A stretch of DNA of 64,000 nt from Novosphingobium guangzhouense (lineage in GTDB: Bacteria; Pseudomonadota; Alphaproteobacteria; Sphingomonadales; Sphingomonadaceae). Where the stretch lies: NCBI RefSeq assembly GCF_002896965.1, contig NZ_LYMM01000025.1:53067-117066 (forward strand). The letters are read 5' to 3'. Made by a program: the position numbers and the translations under genes. Positions 27,393 to 37,077 of this stretch are shown one piece after another; within the stretch, counting starts at the first letter, position 1; every line of letters starts with the position of its first letter. The notes under the pieces are model-generated. The model ran no database searches and was not told the DNA's origin. It saw nothing but the letters and a program-made list of their open reading frames with translations.

Positions 27393-28745
27393 TCAAGCAA
27401 GGCTTTCAGCCGGCATCGAAGGACGCGCACGGGCTGCGGGGTGCGGCAGGCCGAAGCGCTCACGAACGGTGCGGTCGTCATAGGCAGTGGGATAGACACC
27501 GCGATCCTGAAGAATGGGGATCACCTTATCGACGAACTCCTCTATATCATCGGGCGCCCGGGGCGGCTGATAGGTATAGCCGTCCACCGTGCCGTCGGCC
27601 CACAGGTCGATGATCTGGTCGGCGATCTCCTCGGCGGTGCCCAGGATCAGACGGTGGTTGCCTTCTGCCCGCCGCACCACTTGCCGCGCAGTCAGGCGTT
27701 CATGCGTCAAAAGATCCACAAGACCTTGTGTGAACCCGATTGCCGTGATCCGCCCGGGATCCGGTATGAAGCGCTCGACATCAAGCGGGGCGTCGGGATC
27801 GAAGTCGTGCGGGTCGATCCCGTGTTCACGCGTGAACCTCACCAGAAGCCCGTCTTCCGACCCTGCCCCGCTGAACAGTTCATGCTTGCGTAGCGCTTCT
27901 TCCCGGCTTTCGCCAATGATCGCCACCAGACCGGGCGTAAGGCGGATTTCAGAAGGGTCGCGCCCGGCGGCGATGGCACGCTCCGTCACGCGCTGGCGGA
28001 ACGCCTGCCCGGCACCGCGCGAGAGGATGTTGCAATAGATGATCTCGCCATGCCTCGCCGCCAGGTCGATACCCCTGTCCGAGCCACCCGCCTGTGCGAT
28101 CACGGGATGGCCCTGCCGACTGCGCGGGACGTTCAGCGCGCCCCTGACAGCAAAGTATTCACCGTCATGCGCGATCGGCTCTACCGCGTTCGTATCCCAG
28201 AACTGCCCCTCAGGCTTTTCGCCTTCGGCGTCCCAATCCCAACTGCTCCAGAGCTTCTTGGCAACTTCAAGAAACTCCTCAGCACGAGGATAGCGGACAT
28301 CGCGCGGCGGCAAAGGGTCATTGCCGAAGTTCGCTGCCACCTCCGGCACGAAGTTCGATACGATGTTGAGGATCAGCCGCCCGCCCGAAATCAGGTCAAG
28401 CGTCTGCGCCCTGCGCGCCAGATTATAGGGAGAGTTGTAAGTGGACGAAACCGTCGCCACCAGCCCGATATCTGGCACCGATGCCGCAATGGCAGTCAGC
28501 AGGATCAGCGGATCGAAGGTGTGCAACGGCCGCGATGCAGGATCGGGCCGCAGCAGCGGCATGTCCGACAGGAACACTGCGTCAAACACTCCCTTATGCG
28601 CAAGTCGCGCCAGTCGCAGGTAATGCTGGATGTCAGTGACGTCGCGCGGCTTGAGACGTGCGTACTTCCACGCATTACCCAGATAGCCGGTGGTGTTGAT
28701 ACCGACATTGAGGTGAAGGCGACGGTCGGGAATGGATTGGGTCAT
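27393..28745 (-). CDS. DszA/NtaA-like FMNH2-dependent monooxygenase
   Basis: 450 residues, matching DszA (453) in length. Bacterial-luciferase-like fold of the NtaA/SnaA/DszA family; DszA opens the thiophene ring of dibenzothiophene sulfone to a sulfinate. Seen: GVFDAVFLSDMP, VATVSSTYNSPYNLARR, LDLISGGRLILNIVSNF, FLEVAKKLWSSWDWDA and HPVIAQAGGSDRGIDLAAR, all standard positions of the family. ATG at 28745 with GGAAAG upstream. It follows the FAD-monooxygenase gene by 23 bp and ends the unit that begins with the ABC permease. No dedicated flavin reductase of the DszD type is recognisable nearby. Confidence 0.9.
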   Translation of the reverse strand: MTQSIPDRRLHLNVGINTTGYLGNAWKYARLKPRDVTDIQHYLRLARLAHKGVFDAVFLSDMPLLRPDPASRPLHTFDPLILLTAIAASVPDIGLVATVSSTYNSPYNLARRAQTLDLISGGRLILNIVSNFVPEVAANFGNDPLPPRDVRYPRAEEFLEVAKKLWSSWDWDAEGEKPEGQFWDTNAVEPIAHDGEYFAVRGALNVPRSRQGHPVIAQAGGSDRGIDLAARHGEIIYCNILSRGAGQAFRQRVTERAIAAGRDPSEIRLTPGLVAIIGESREEALRKHELFSGAGSEDGLLVRFTREHGIDPHDFDPDAPLDVERFIPDPGRITAIGFTQGLVDLLTHERLTARQVVRRAEGNHRLILGTAEEIADQIIDLWADGTVDGYTYQPPRAPDDIEEFVDKVIPILQDRGVYPTAYDDRTVRERFGLPHPAARARPSMPAESLA

Positions 28746-28768
28746 CGTAAGACTTTCCGGATGGGGGT

Positions 28769-30016
28769 CTATTCAGCAGCGACGTCAAGGGCAGGGCGGG
28801 TCGCGGTGGCGTTATTCAGCATCGCCGCCAGCGAACCGCGCACAGCCTCGTAGCCATGCTCGCGCATGGCTTCTTCGTAATCGTGCACGGCCTGCGCCTG
28901 CGGCTTGCCATTACGGCGAGCGGCAACCAGTTCGCGGGTCAGCAGGCCCGCATCGTAAAGCGCGGTATTGCCGCCCAGCGCCTTGAAGTAGGTCATGGAA
29001 TGGATCGCATCGCCCAATAAAGTGACCGGGCCGGTGGCCCAGACCGCCCCCGGCACAGAGGTGCGCACTTTAAGCAGCGCCACGGTCGAAGGATCGCTGT
29101 GCCGGATCAGACGCACGATCCGGTCGTCCCAGTCAGCGATATGATCGACCAGCAGGTCCAGCAGCCCCTGACCGTCCATGGTGTCCAGCAGGTCATCAGA
29201 GGCCAGCTCGTCTCGTTCGTAGGCGGTGTTCCACCAGATGTAGCTGGTGGTGTTGTCGAAATGAGCGCCGGTAATGTCATTGTGGGTCGGATCGTCCCGG
29301 CCGATCAGGTCATGGCGCGCATGGGCCGCTGCGTCCACGCGATGGCTTGTGATCATCATGCGCCGGCCGTTGGCTGGCTGAATACCGGCATTGTAATCTA
29401 TCAGCAGCGGCGAGATATCGTGCGCCGCAGCGGCGGAAAGCGCCATCTTGCCCGCCAGCCTGCGCATGCCGGTATCAATGACGCGGAAATCGGGAAGCAG
29501 CTGCCTTCGCACTACGGAATTTGCGCCGTCCGCTCCGACCAGCAAGTTGGTGCGAATGGCAGAACCGTCCTTGAACCATGCAATAACGGTACCGTCTTCC
29601 TGCTCCTCGTAGCGCTCGAACGCGCGCCCGGCGTGGAACACATCGTCGAGATCGGACAGCAGTATCTGGCGCAGCGTGATGCGGCTGACCGATTTTGCAA
29701 CATGCGTATCTTCGCGGTCATGCGCGCTGGCTGTCGAAGACAGGAGATTGAACCGCTCATCCAGAGCAATGCTTTCGGACGGCGCAATACCGATCGTCTC
29801 CAGAAACGCGTTGTACAAATGCGGCGGCAGGTTCGCGGCAAGGGCATCCAGCCCGCGCTGACGGATCCTCAGGCGAAAGCCCTGCACGTAGTCCGCCCGG
29901 ACATGATCGCGCTCGAAAACCGCGACGTCGATGCCGTGCTTGCGCAGCCCATGGGCCAGCGCAAGGCCGCCCGGCCCGCCGCCAACGATCGCGATGTCGA
30001 CAAAGGGTATGGTCAT
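28769..30016 (-). CDS. FAD-dependent monooxygenase (UbiH/PHBH-like, group A)
   Basis: 415 residues. Seen: N-terminal dinucleotide-binding motif AIVGGGPGGLALAHGLRK, the central DG-type motif LLVGADGANSVVRR, and the second FAD motif VTLLGDAIHSMT near residue 300. These are the three signatures of NAD(P)H-linked aromatic-ring or related hydroxylases. ATG at 30016 has AGGTGG 6 nt upstream; the longer frame has no family sequence. Lies between the first aldo/keto reductase and the DszA-like gene. A role in hydroxylating the carbon skeleton is suggested by place only. Confidence 0.88.
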   Translation of the reverse strand: MTIPFVDIAIVGGGPGGLALAHGLRKHGIDVAVFERDHVRADYVQGFRLRIRQRGLDALAANLPPHLYNAFLETIGIAPSESIALDERFNLLSSTASAHDREDTHVAKSVSRITLRQILLSDLDDVFHAGRAFERYEEQEDGTVIAWFKDGSAIRTNLLVGADGANSVVRRQLLPDFRVIDTGMRRLAGKMALSAAAAHDISPLLIDYNAGIQPANGRRMMITSHRVDAAAHARHDLIGRDDPTHNDITGAHFDNTTSYIWWNTAYERDELASDDLLDTMDGQGLLDLLVDHIADWDDRIVRLIRHSDPSTVALLKVRTSVPGAVWATGPVTLLGDAIHSMTYFKALGGNTALYDAGLLTRELVAARRNGKPQAQAVHDYEEAMREHGYEAVRGSLAAMLNNATATRPALDVAAE

Positions 30017-30053
30017 CGGAAACCACCTGGTAAGAAACGCTGGGGAGGAGGGA

Positions 30054-30085
30054 GGAAGGGGTGCTCTGCCCGGCACACCCCTTCC
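30054..30085 (-). terminator. Hairpin between FAD monooxygenase and aldo/keto reductase genes
   Basis: GGAAGGGGTG and CACCCCTTCC (30054-30063, 30076-30085) form a 10-bp stem with a 12-nt loop in the 106-bp gap. No T tract. It may reduce read-through or protect the upstream message from decay. Confidence 0.45.
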
Positions 30086-30122
30086 CCGTGCCGGTTCGGC
30101 AAGGAACAGGCGCGTCGTGCAC

Positions 30123-31190
30123 TCAGGCGAACTGTCTCACCGGCCGCTCGAATTCTACGACGTTGTCGATATCCGTGTGCGAGAAAGGCACCCGGCCTTC
30201 GATCGGGTGGCTGGGATCATTGAAGCCCAGCGTCGATGCATGCCCGGTCGTAACCAGACCGTTGACGAAAGCCTCGTCCTCAGCGGTCAGCCTGACATCA
30301 AGGGCGCCGATATAATTCGCCCAATGCGCTTCTGTGCGCGGACCGGTGATGGTCGAAGTCAGCAGACGATTGTTGAGCACCCAGGCGATCGCGAAATGAA
30401 CCGGGTCGATCCCGCGATCGCGGGAATAGCCGGCAATCTTCTGCGCGATCGCTACAGATTCAGGGCGCCATTCGGTCTCCAGGATACGCTTGTCGGCACG
30501 TCCTGCACGGGTGTCGGCCGGGGCGGCCGCGCCCGGTGCGTACTTCCCGGTCAGTACGCCGCGTGCCAGCGGGCTGTAGGACACTACGCCTAGCCCATAA
30601 TAGTTGGCCGCGGGCAATTGCTCGGCTTCCGCCACACGGTTGACGATGTTGTAAAGCGGCTGACTGGCGACCGGACGGTCGATGTTGAACTGATCCGCCA
30701 AGAGCGAGACTTCGGCGATGCGCCAGGCGCGAAAATTGGACACGCCGAAATAGCGCAGCTTGCCCTGTTGGATCAGATCGCCCAGCGCGCGAACCGCTTC
30801 ACCCAGCGGTGCATCGAAGATGGCACGGTGGAAATAGAGTATATCGATGTAATCAGTGCCGAGCCGGCGAAGACTGTTCTCGACGCTTTCGATGATCCAC
30901 TTGCGCGACTGGCCGCGCTGGTTCGGGCCAGGGCCGCGCGGATTGGCGAACTTGGTGGCAAGTACCCAGTGGTCGCGATGAGCTTTTATTCCGCTACCAA
31001 CCACCTGCTCGGATGCGCCCTTGTTGTATCCGTCGGCAGTATCGATGAAGTTGATGCCCTGTTCCCGCGCGGTATCGATTATACGGTGCGAAGTAGCTTC
31101 GTCCGTTTCGCCACCGAACATCATGGTGCCAAGCGTCAGCGGGGAAACCTTGAGGCCGGAGCGGCCGAGATAGCGGTAGTCTATGGACAT
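30123..31190 (-). CDS. Aldo/keto reductase (YghZ/AKR-like)
   Basis: 355 residues. Tetrad visible: Asp in NFIDTAD, Tyr in GYNKGASE, Lys in LATKFANP and His in ILYFHRAI. Typical closing region with TGPRTEAHW cofactor-binding segment. ATG at 31190 has AGGAG 6 nt upstream. Follows the ABC ATPase by 21 bp, so co-transcribed with the importer. Different subfamily from the AKR at 18492-19457. Physiological substrate unknown. Confidence 0.9.
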   Translation of the reverse strand: MSIDYRYLGRSGLKVSPLTLGTMMFGGETDEATSHRIIDTAREQGINFIDTADGYNKGASEQVVGSGIKAHRDHWVLATKFANPRGPGPNQRGQSRKWIIESVENSLRRLGTDYIDILYFHRAIFDAPLGEAVRALGDLIQQGKLRYFGVSNFRAWRIAEVSLLADQFNIDRPVASQPLYNIVNRVAEAEQLPAANYYGLGVVSYSPLARGVLTGKYAPGAAAPADTRAGRADKRILETEWRPESVAIAQKIAGYSRDRGIDPVHFAIAWVLNNRLLTSTITGPRTEAHWANYIGALDVRLTAEDEAFVNGLVTTGHASTLGFNDPSHPIEGRVPFSHTDIDNVVEFERPVRQFA

Positions 31191-31211
31191 TATCTTCTCC
31201 TGAGAAAGCGG

Positions 31212-32136
31212 TCAGACGTGGTGGCATGCGGCGCTCTGGCCGTTGCCGAAATCCTTCAGAGGGGGCTCAACCTTCGTGCAAAGTTCGGTGGCGAGCGGAC
31301 AGCGCGGGTGGAAACGGCAGCCGGTGGGCAGGTTCTGCGGGCTGGGCAGATCTCCCCTGATCGGCGCTGCATGCCGGCGGCGAGCCGGATCGGGCACCGC
31401 GTCCATCAACGCACGCGTGTAGGGATGGCGCGGCGTCGACCAGAGCTGGCGCGTCGGCGCACTTTCAACCACGCGCCCCAAGTACATGACCATGACCCGA
31501 TCGGTGAAATACCGCACCACGGAAAGGTCGTGAGAAATGAAGATGTAGGACAACCCAAGGTCCGCCTTCATCCGCCCAAGCAGATTCAGCGTCTGCGCCT
31601 GGATCGAAAGGTCGAGCGCCGAAACAGGTTCGTCACAGATGACGAGGTCCGGCTGCAGCACCAGTGCACGGGCGATGCCGATCCGCTGGCGCTGCCCGCC
31701 GGAGAATTCATGCGGATAGCGGTCGAGCGCTTCCACCTCCAGACCAACACGGCGGACGATGTCTTCGACCCGGCGGTTGCGTTCGGCCTTGCCCACCTTG
31801 CCGCTGCCGCCAATGCCGTGGACGATCAGGGGGGCGGTAAGGATCTTGCGGATCGAATGGCGCGGGTTGAGCGAAGCGAATGGATCCTGAAATACCATCT
31901 GCGCGCGGCGGCGGAACAACGCCAGCCCGCGCTGTGAAATGGTGGTGATGTCTTCACCATCGAAGGAAATCGCGCCCGCACTCGGCTCGACAAGCCGCAG
32001 GATGCTCTTCCCAAGCGTGGATTTGCCGCATCCTGACTCACCGACGATGCCCAGTGTCTCGCCCGCCTCAAGATCAAGCGAAACACCATCAAGTGCTCGC
32101 AGCGCGCCACTCGGCAGGCGGAAATGAGTGCTCAAT

Positions 32137-32159
<23 letters not shown>
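31212..32159 (-). CDS. ABC transporter ATPase (DppF/OppF type)
   Basis: 315 residues. Second of two ATPases of a Dpp/Opp-type importer. Walker A GESGCGKST, Q-loop MVFQDPFASLNP, signature FSGGQRQRIGIARAL, Walker B LVICDEPVSALD, H-loop FISHDLSVV and the C-terminal oligopeptide-ABC extension with its cysteines (GCRFHPRCPLATELC). A GTG at 32159 is chosen, with GGAAGAG upstream; it overlaps the preceding ATPase gene by 23 bp. The longer upstream frame reads unrelated sequence. Confidence 0.93.
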
Positions 32160-33158
<999 letters not shown>

Positions 33159-33162
<4 letters not shown>

Positions 33163-34142
33163 CGGCGCACCTGTCGGCGGGGGTTGAGGATTTCGTTCAG
33201 CGCATCGCCCAGCAGGTTGAGCGCCAGCACTGTCAGCATGATCGCAAAGCCGGGCAATGCGCACATGTACCAAGCCGTGCGCAGGTACTCGCGGCCCGCG
33301 CCGATCATTGAACCCCAGCTGACTACGTTCGGATCACCCAGCCCCATGAACGACAGCGCCGATTCCATGAGGATCGCGGACGCGACCATCACCGATGCAG
33401 TAACGATGATGGGCGGCAGCGCGCTCGGCAGGATTTCGGACACGATGATGCGAACATGGCCGAAGCCAAGGCTGCGCGCAGCCAACACGAAGTCCTTTTC
33501 GCGAAGGGTCCTGAATTCCGCGCGCGACAGACGGGCAACGCCGGGCCACGTGACGATTGCAATGGCAACCGACAACGTAGCGATACTTGGCTGCGCGATC
33601 GCAACCACGACGACGAGCATCACAAAGTTCGGCAGCGTCTGGAAAACCTCGGTGACGCGTGAAAGGACCACGTCGGTCCATCCGCCAAAGTAACCGGCTA
33701 CCGCGCCGACCGAGACGCCGATCAGCAGGCCCAGAAAGGTAGCGAACACGCCTACCTGCAACGATACGGCGGCACCGTGTACGATTCCGGCCAGCATGTC
33801 GCGCCCCAGAGAATCGGTGCCGAGCGGATGAGCTGCGTCCGTTCCGGGCCAGATGAAGGGCTCTGCCACGATCGCCAGCGGATCGCCAGGATAAAGCAAC
33901 GGCGAAGTCAGCCCCATCAGCGCTACGAAGAGAAGGATTGCTCCACCACTCACCGCAAGCGGATTGTGTCCGATGACGGAGAGTAGCCGCCGCGCACGCG
34001 AAGGCGCGGATTTCGGGACGAGGGGTACAACAGGCTGCTCCACCGAAGGCCAGTCGGCCAGCGAAACGATCTCTGCTGCGCGCCCCTCGGCAGGCACGCG
34101 TTCGGGCGCCAGACGCAGGGCTCTCACGTTACTTGGTGGCAT
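33159..34142 (-). CDS. ABC transporter permease (DppC type)
   Basis: 327 residues, inner-membrane. Hydrophilic N-terminus of about 70 residues, then OppC N-terminal helix (NPLAVSGGAILLFVALMGL), and the BPD transporter domain with the EAA-type loop near EKDFVLAARSLGFGHVRII. Five to six membrane segments. ATG at 34142 overlaps the DppB-like gene by 14 bp. Shares the Dpp-family feature HPLGTDSLGRDMLA. Confidence 0.93.
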
Positions 34143-35127
34143 CGTTGCCTCCCACTCTGGGGTCGATAATGCCGTGAAGAACGTCGACCACGGCATTGGC
34201 GACGATCACTAGCAGCGAAGAAAACAGCAGGATGCCGAGCAAGACGGCAAAATCGCGGCCCATCACGGCCTCGTAGGCAAGGCGGCCCAGGCCCGGCCAG
34301 CCATAGACTGTCTCAATTACGACCGATCCGCCAAGCATGCCGCCTACATGCATGCCCGCCACGGTCGTCAGCGGGATAAGCGCATTACGCAGCACATGGC
34401 GGAACAGGATATGTGTTTCGCCCAGCCCCTTGGCCCTTGCGGTGCGCACATAGTCTTGCCCTTTTGCCTCAATCATCGAGATGCGGGACAGCCGGGCATA
34501 GATCGCTATGTAGAACAGCGAGAGCGAGACGGTGGGCAGGATCATGTAACGCAGTTGATCCAGCACGGCCGCGATCCCGGTGGCGGACGATCCGATCGTC
34601 TGCGACCCACCGCTCGGCAGCCAGCCAAGCTTGATCGAAAACAGCACGATCAGCATCAGCCCAATCCAGAAGGCCGGAACTGAATAGAAGATCAACGACA
34701 ACACCGAGAGTACCCGGTCAGTCGCCTTGCCCTCACGCGCGGCCATCAGCACGCCGAGCGCAACTCCGACAATCAGCGCCAGCACCAACGCAGATCCCGC
34801 CAACATCAGCGAACCGGGCAGACGATCCCAGATCAGTTGCGTGACCGGCATGTTATAGCGGGGTGAAAAGCCAAGGTTCCCGTGCGCCAGATCGGCAAGA
34901 TATGAAACCAGCCGCTGGCCCACCGGCTTGTCGAGCCCGTAATGGGCGCGCATTTCAGCCATAGTCTCGGCAGTGGCTGAACCTGCTTCACCAGCAAGCA
35001 CATCGACAGCATCGCCGGGCGCCAGCTGCAGGAGAAGGAAGCTCAGGACAACGACACCAAGAGCCGTCGGGACGGCATGCAGGCCGGTTCTCCAGGCAGT
35101 TCGCGCGGCGCGTGAAACGGAGGTCAT
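34129..35127 (-). CDS. ABC transporter permease (DppB type)
   Basis: 332 residues, inner-membrane. N-terminal helix followed by the DppB-family stretch LGLDKP-like (here YGLDKPVGQRLVSYL), the BPD domain with EAA loop AKGQDYVRTARAKGLGE and about six membrane segments. ATG at 35127. First gene of the unit dppB-C-D-F / AKR / FAD monooxygenase / DszA-like. Operator-like site B lies 72 bp upstream, in the region shared with the divergent Rrf2 regulator gene. Confidence 0.93.
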   Translation of the reverse strand: MTSVSRAARTAWRTGLHAVPTALGVVVLSFLLLQLAPGDAVDVLAGEAGSATAETMAEMRAHYGLDKPVGQRLVSYLADLAHGNLGFSPRYNMPVTQLIWDRLPGSLMLAGSALVLALIVGVALGVLMAAREGKATDRVLSVLSLIFYSVPAFWIGLMLIVLFSIKLGWLPSGGSQTIGSSATGIAAVLDQLRYMILPTVSLSLFYIAIYARLSRISMIEAKGQDYVRTARAKGLGETHILFRHVLRNALIPLTTVAGMHVGGMLGGSVVIETVYGWPGLGRLAYEAVMGRDFAVLLGILLFSSLLVIVANAVVDVLHGIIDPRVGGNDATK

Positions 35128-35413
35128 GGTGCGTTTTCAGCCCTTCGGTGCCGTCGCCATTCGGCGAGCCGCCTTAGTGGTAGGTTCCAATACCCCCTTA
35201 AGTCAATTAATTCGATAGAGATTGCAATGATGAGCTTGCGGGCGCGTGCAAAGAAGATTTTTGGGCGCCGCAATCAAGTCTTTGCGGTCTGAAAGGCCTG
35301 ATCCCGCTACCGTTCCGCCTCGGGCCATGCCTTGAAAAATCCGCCAAAAAGCAGTACGTGCGCGCCTTAAACAAGCGTGATTCGACGTGTTTCTGGTGGG
35401 GTAAGCTTCTCAA
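35128..35413. other. Divergent promoter region ABC importer / Rrf2 regulator
   Basis: 286 bp between the divergent dppB-like and Rrf2 starts. Holds operator-like site B at 35199-35223 in an AT-rich patch (35190-35230). Between 35224 and 35413 no further palindrome or small gene could be supported. If site B is bound by the Rrf2 protein, the regulator would control the importer unit and perhaps itself. Confidence 0.55.
35199..35223. promoter_or_regulatory. Putative Rrf2-type operator (site B) between ABC importer and Rrf2 genes
   Basis: Right half ATAGAGATT identical to sites A and C; left half TAAGTCAAT is degenerate (inner GTCAAT against expected CTCTAT). The weakest of the six as a palindrome, but it matches site A at 16 of 25 positions and stands next to the regulator gene. 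Confidence 0.55.
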
Positions 35414-35872
35414 ATGCTGTCGCAGCAATCGCGCTACGCGTTGAAGGCGCTCATCCACCTCGCATCCCGCAATCCTGAAAAGCCGCACCCGACCGCCGAG
35501 ATCGCCAGCGCATGTAATGTGCCGCGCAAGTTTCTCGAAGCGATCCTGCTTGATCTCAAGGTCGCCGGACTGGTGCACAGTACGCGCGGAAAGCTGGGCG
35601 GGTACTCGCTCGCCCGCTCGCCGCAATCCATAACGTTTGGCGATGTCATTCGTGTGACCGATGGCCCGCTGGCCCTGCTGCACTGTGCGAGCAAGAAATT
35701 CTATCGTCGCTGCCTTGACTGCCCTGACGAACAGGCATGCCAGCTGCGGGCGATCATGATCGAAGCGCGCGACAAGCTGTCGGCAGTGCTCGACAACCGC
35801 AGCCTGGCCGATGCAATGAACGGGGGAGCCGGCGGCATTCTGGACGACCAGACCGCCCCGCTGGAAACATAA
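35414..35872 (+). CDS. Rrf2-family transcriptional regulator
   Basis: 152 residues. Winged-helix Rrf2 domain: start MLSQQSRYALKALIHLA, recognition region from residue 27 (TAEIASACNVPRKFLEAIL) and wing STRGKLGGYSLAR. Four clustered cysteines, C91, C100, C103 and C109, occupy the part of the protein where IscR holds its Fe-S ligands, so an Fe-S or thiol switch is plausible; the spacing differs from IscR. Family members (CymR, IscR, NsrR, RirA) sense cysteine, Fe-S, NO or iron. It sits in the middle of the desulfurisation island, making it the prime candidate to bind the six ATAGRRATT sites and respond to sulfur status. Confidence 0.92.
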   Translation: MLSQQSRYALKALIHLASRNPEKPHPTAEIASACNVPRKFLEAILLDLKVAGLVHSTRGKLGGYSLARSPQSITFGDVIRVTDGPLALLHCASKKFYRRCLDCPDEQACQLRAIMIEARDKLSAVLDNRSLADAMNGGAGGILDDQTAPLET

Positions 35873-35877
35873 AAGGT

Positions 35878-35918
35878 ATCCGGGGGGCCTGACCGTCGAC
35901 CGGTCTCGCCCCCCGGAT
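35878..35918. terminator. Convergent bidirectional terminator Rrf2 / rhodanese
   Basis: ATCCGGGGGGC (35878-35888) and GCCCCCCGGAT (35908-35918) form an 11-bp stem between the convergent Rrf2 and rhodanese stops, enclosing a smaller hairpin (GACCG...CGGTC). Position and symmetry suit a terminator serving both strands. Confidence 0.7.
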
Positions 35919-35923
35919 TTCGA

Positions 35924-37054
35924 TCAGATCGCAGCTGTGCCGATCCGTGCGTCAACACCCGGAATGCGATCTTGAAGTGTGCCATCGTAAATGCGCACAT
36001 CCCAACCACGCTGCTTCAGCCAATAGGCCGTAGTGATTGCCCGCACATCTCCCACGGCGTCATCGATCAGCACGATGCGCGCGCCTCGTACTGCGACGGT
36101 ACGGTGCGACACGGCCAGAAGCTGGCCGCCGGGCGATGAAATTGAGCCCGCAAGGTGCCCTGCCTCAAACTCTTCGGGTAGGCGCACGTCGAGCAGGTAG
36201 GTGGTGCGCTGTCCATCTTCGAGCCATGCAGCTACGGCATTGGGGCCGATCCATTCGACATCTGCTTCAGCGGCCAGCACGTGGGCATGGCGCACTCCGA
36301 ATTCGGATGCTGCGGCGCTGGCCGCATCAAAGGTTTCCTCGCCCCCTTCTGCAAGCGCGTTGCCTGCTTCAACCCAGGCGCGCGTGCCTTGCACCAGATA
36401 GGAAACCCGGTTGGGCACCCCCGCCGAGATCAGCGTCTGCGCACCGATGATGGCGCGCGCCAGCCAGGCACAAGTCACGACGACATGGGTGTCGGGCGAT
36501 GGCACGAAGTCAAGGAAGCGTTGCAAAAGCTCACCTCCCGGTAGATTGCGCGAACCTGGAATGTGCGACAGCGCGAACTCCGGCGGCGTTCGGGTATCCA
36601 GCACGATGAGATTCTCGCCCGCTTCACGCAGCGCCTGCAGTTCGGCGATGGTCAACGCCGGTGTTCCGCGCTGATCCGCCATCGAGACTGTGAAGATGTT
36701 GCCGGCGATATCGAAAGTCGGCAATCCGTTGGGACTATCGGACAGCCAGCCCGGAATACCGCCATCGAGAATGACTACGTCCGTGTAGCCAAGCTGGTCA
36801 AGGACGTGGGCAGCCTTCGTCGCCTCGCCGTTTCCTTCGTCCACCAGCACAACCGGCACGGTAAGACGCGGGACAAACTTTTCCACTTCGGCACCCAGGC
36901 GGTGCAAGGGCAGATTGGTTGCGAACAGGGGCTGCCCTTTCGCAAAGTCCGCCTCGTCCCGCAGATCGAGCAAGGCGAATTCTGCACTCTGGCCGGGAGT
37001 ACCTGTTGTCAGCCAGGTCTGAAGCGTGGCGCGGTGAATGGTGCGAATGGTCAT
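35924..37054 (-). CDS. Three-domain rhodanese-like sulfurtransferase, copy 1
   Basis: 376 residues with three rhodanese repeats (about 5-110, 130-235, 260-370). Only the middle domain has the catalytic cysteine, C195 in VVVTCAWLARA; the matching positions in repeats one (VVLVDEGNG) and three (IVLIDDAVG) are acidic. So one active transferase unit with two inactive ones. No signal peptide, cytoplasmic. Two ATGs at 37057 and 37054; the second has AAGGAG at 7 nt. Ends the unit that starts with TonB receptor 2. Possible roles: handling sulfite/thiosulfate or persulfide from desulfurisation; inference. Confidence 0.88.
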   Translation of the reverse strand: MTIRTIHRATLQTWLTTGTPGQSAEFALLDLRDEADFAKGQPLFATNLPLHRLGAEVEKFVPRLTVPVVLVDEGNGEATKAAHVLDQLGYTDVVILDGGIPGWLSDSPNGLPTFDIAGNIFTVSMADQRGTPALTIAELQALREAGENLIVLDTRTPPEFALSHIPGSRNLPGGELLQRFLDFVPSPDTHVVVTCAWLARAIIGAQTLISAGVPNRVSYLVQGTRAWVEAGNALAEGGEETFDAASAAASEFGVRHAHVLAAEADVEWIGPNAVAAWLEDGQRTTYLLDVRLPEEFEAGHLAGSISSPGGQLLAVSHRTVAVRGARIVLIDDAVGDVRAITTAYWLKQRGWDVRIYDGTLQDRIPGVDARIGTAAI

Positions 37055-37077
37055 CATGCTACTCCTTGTAGATTCAG

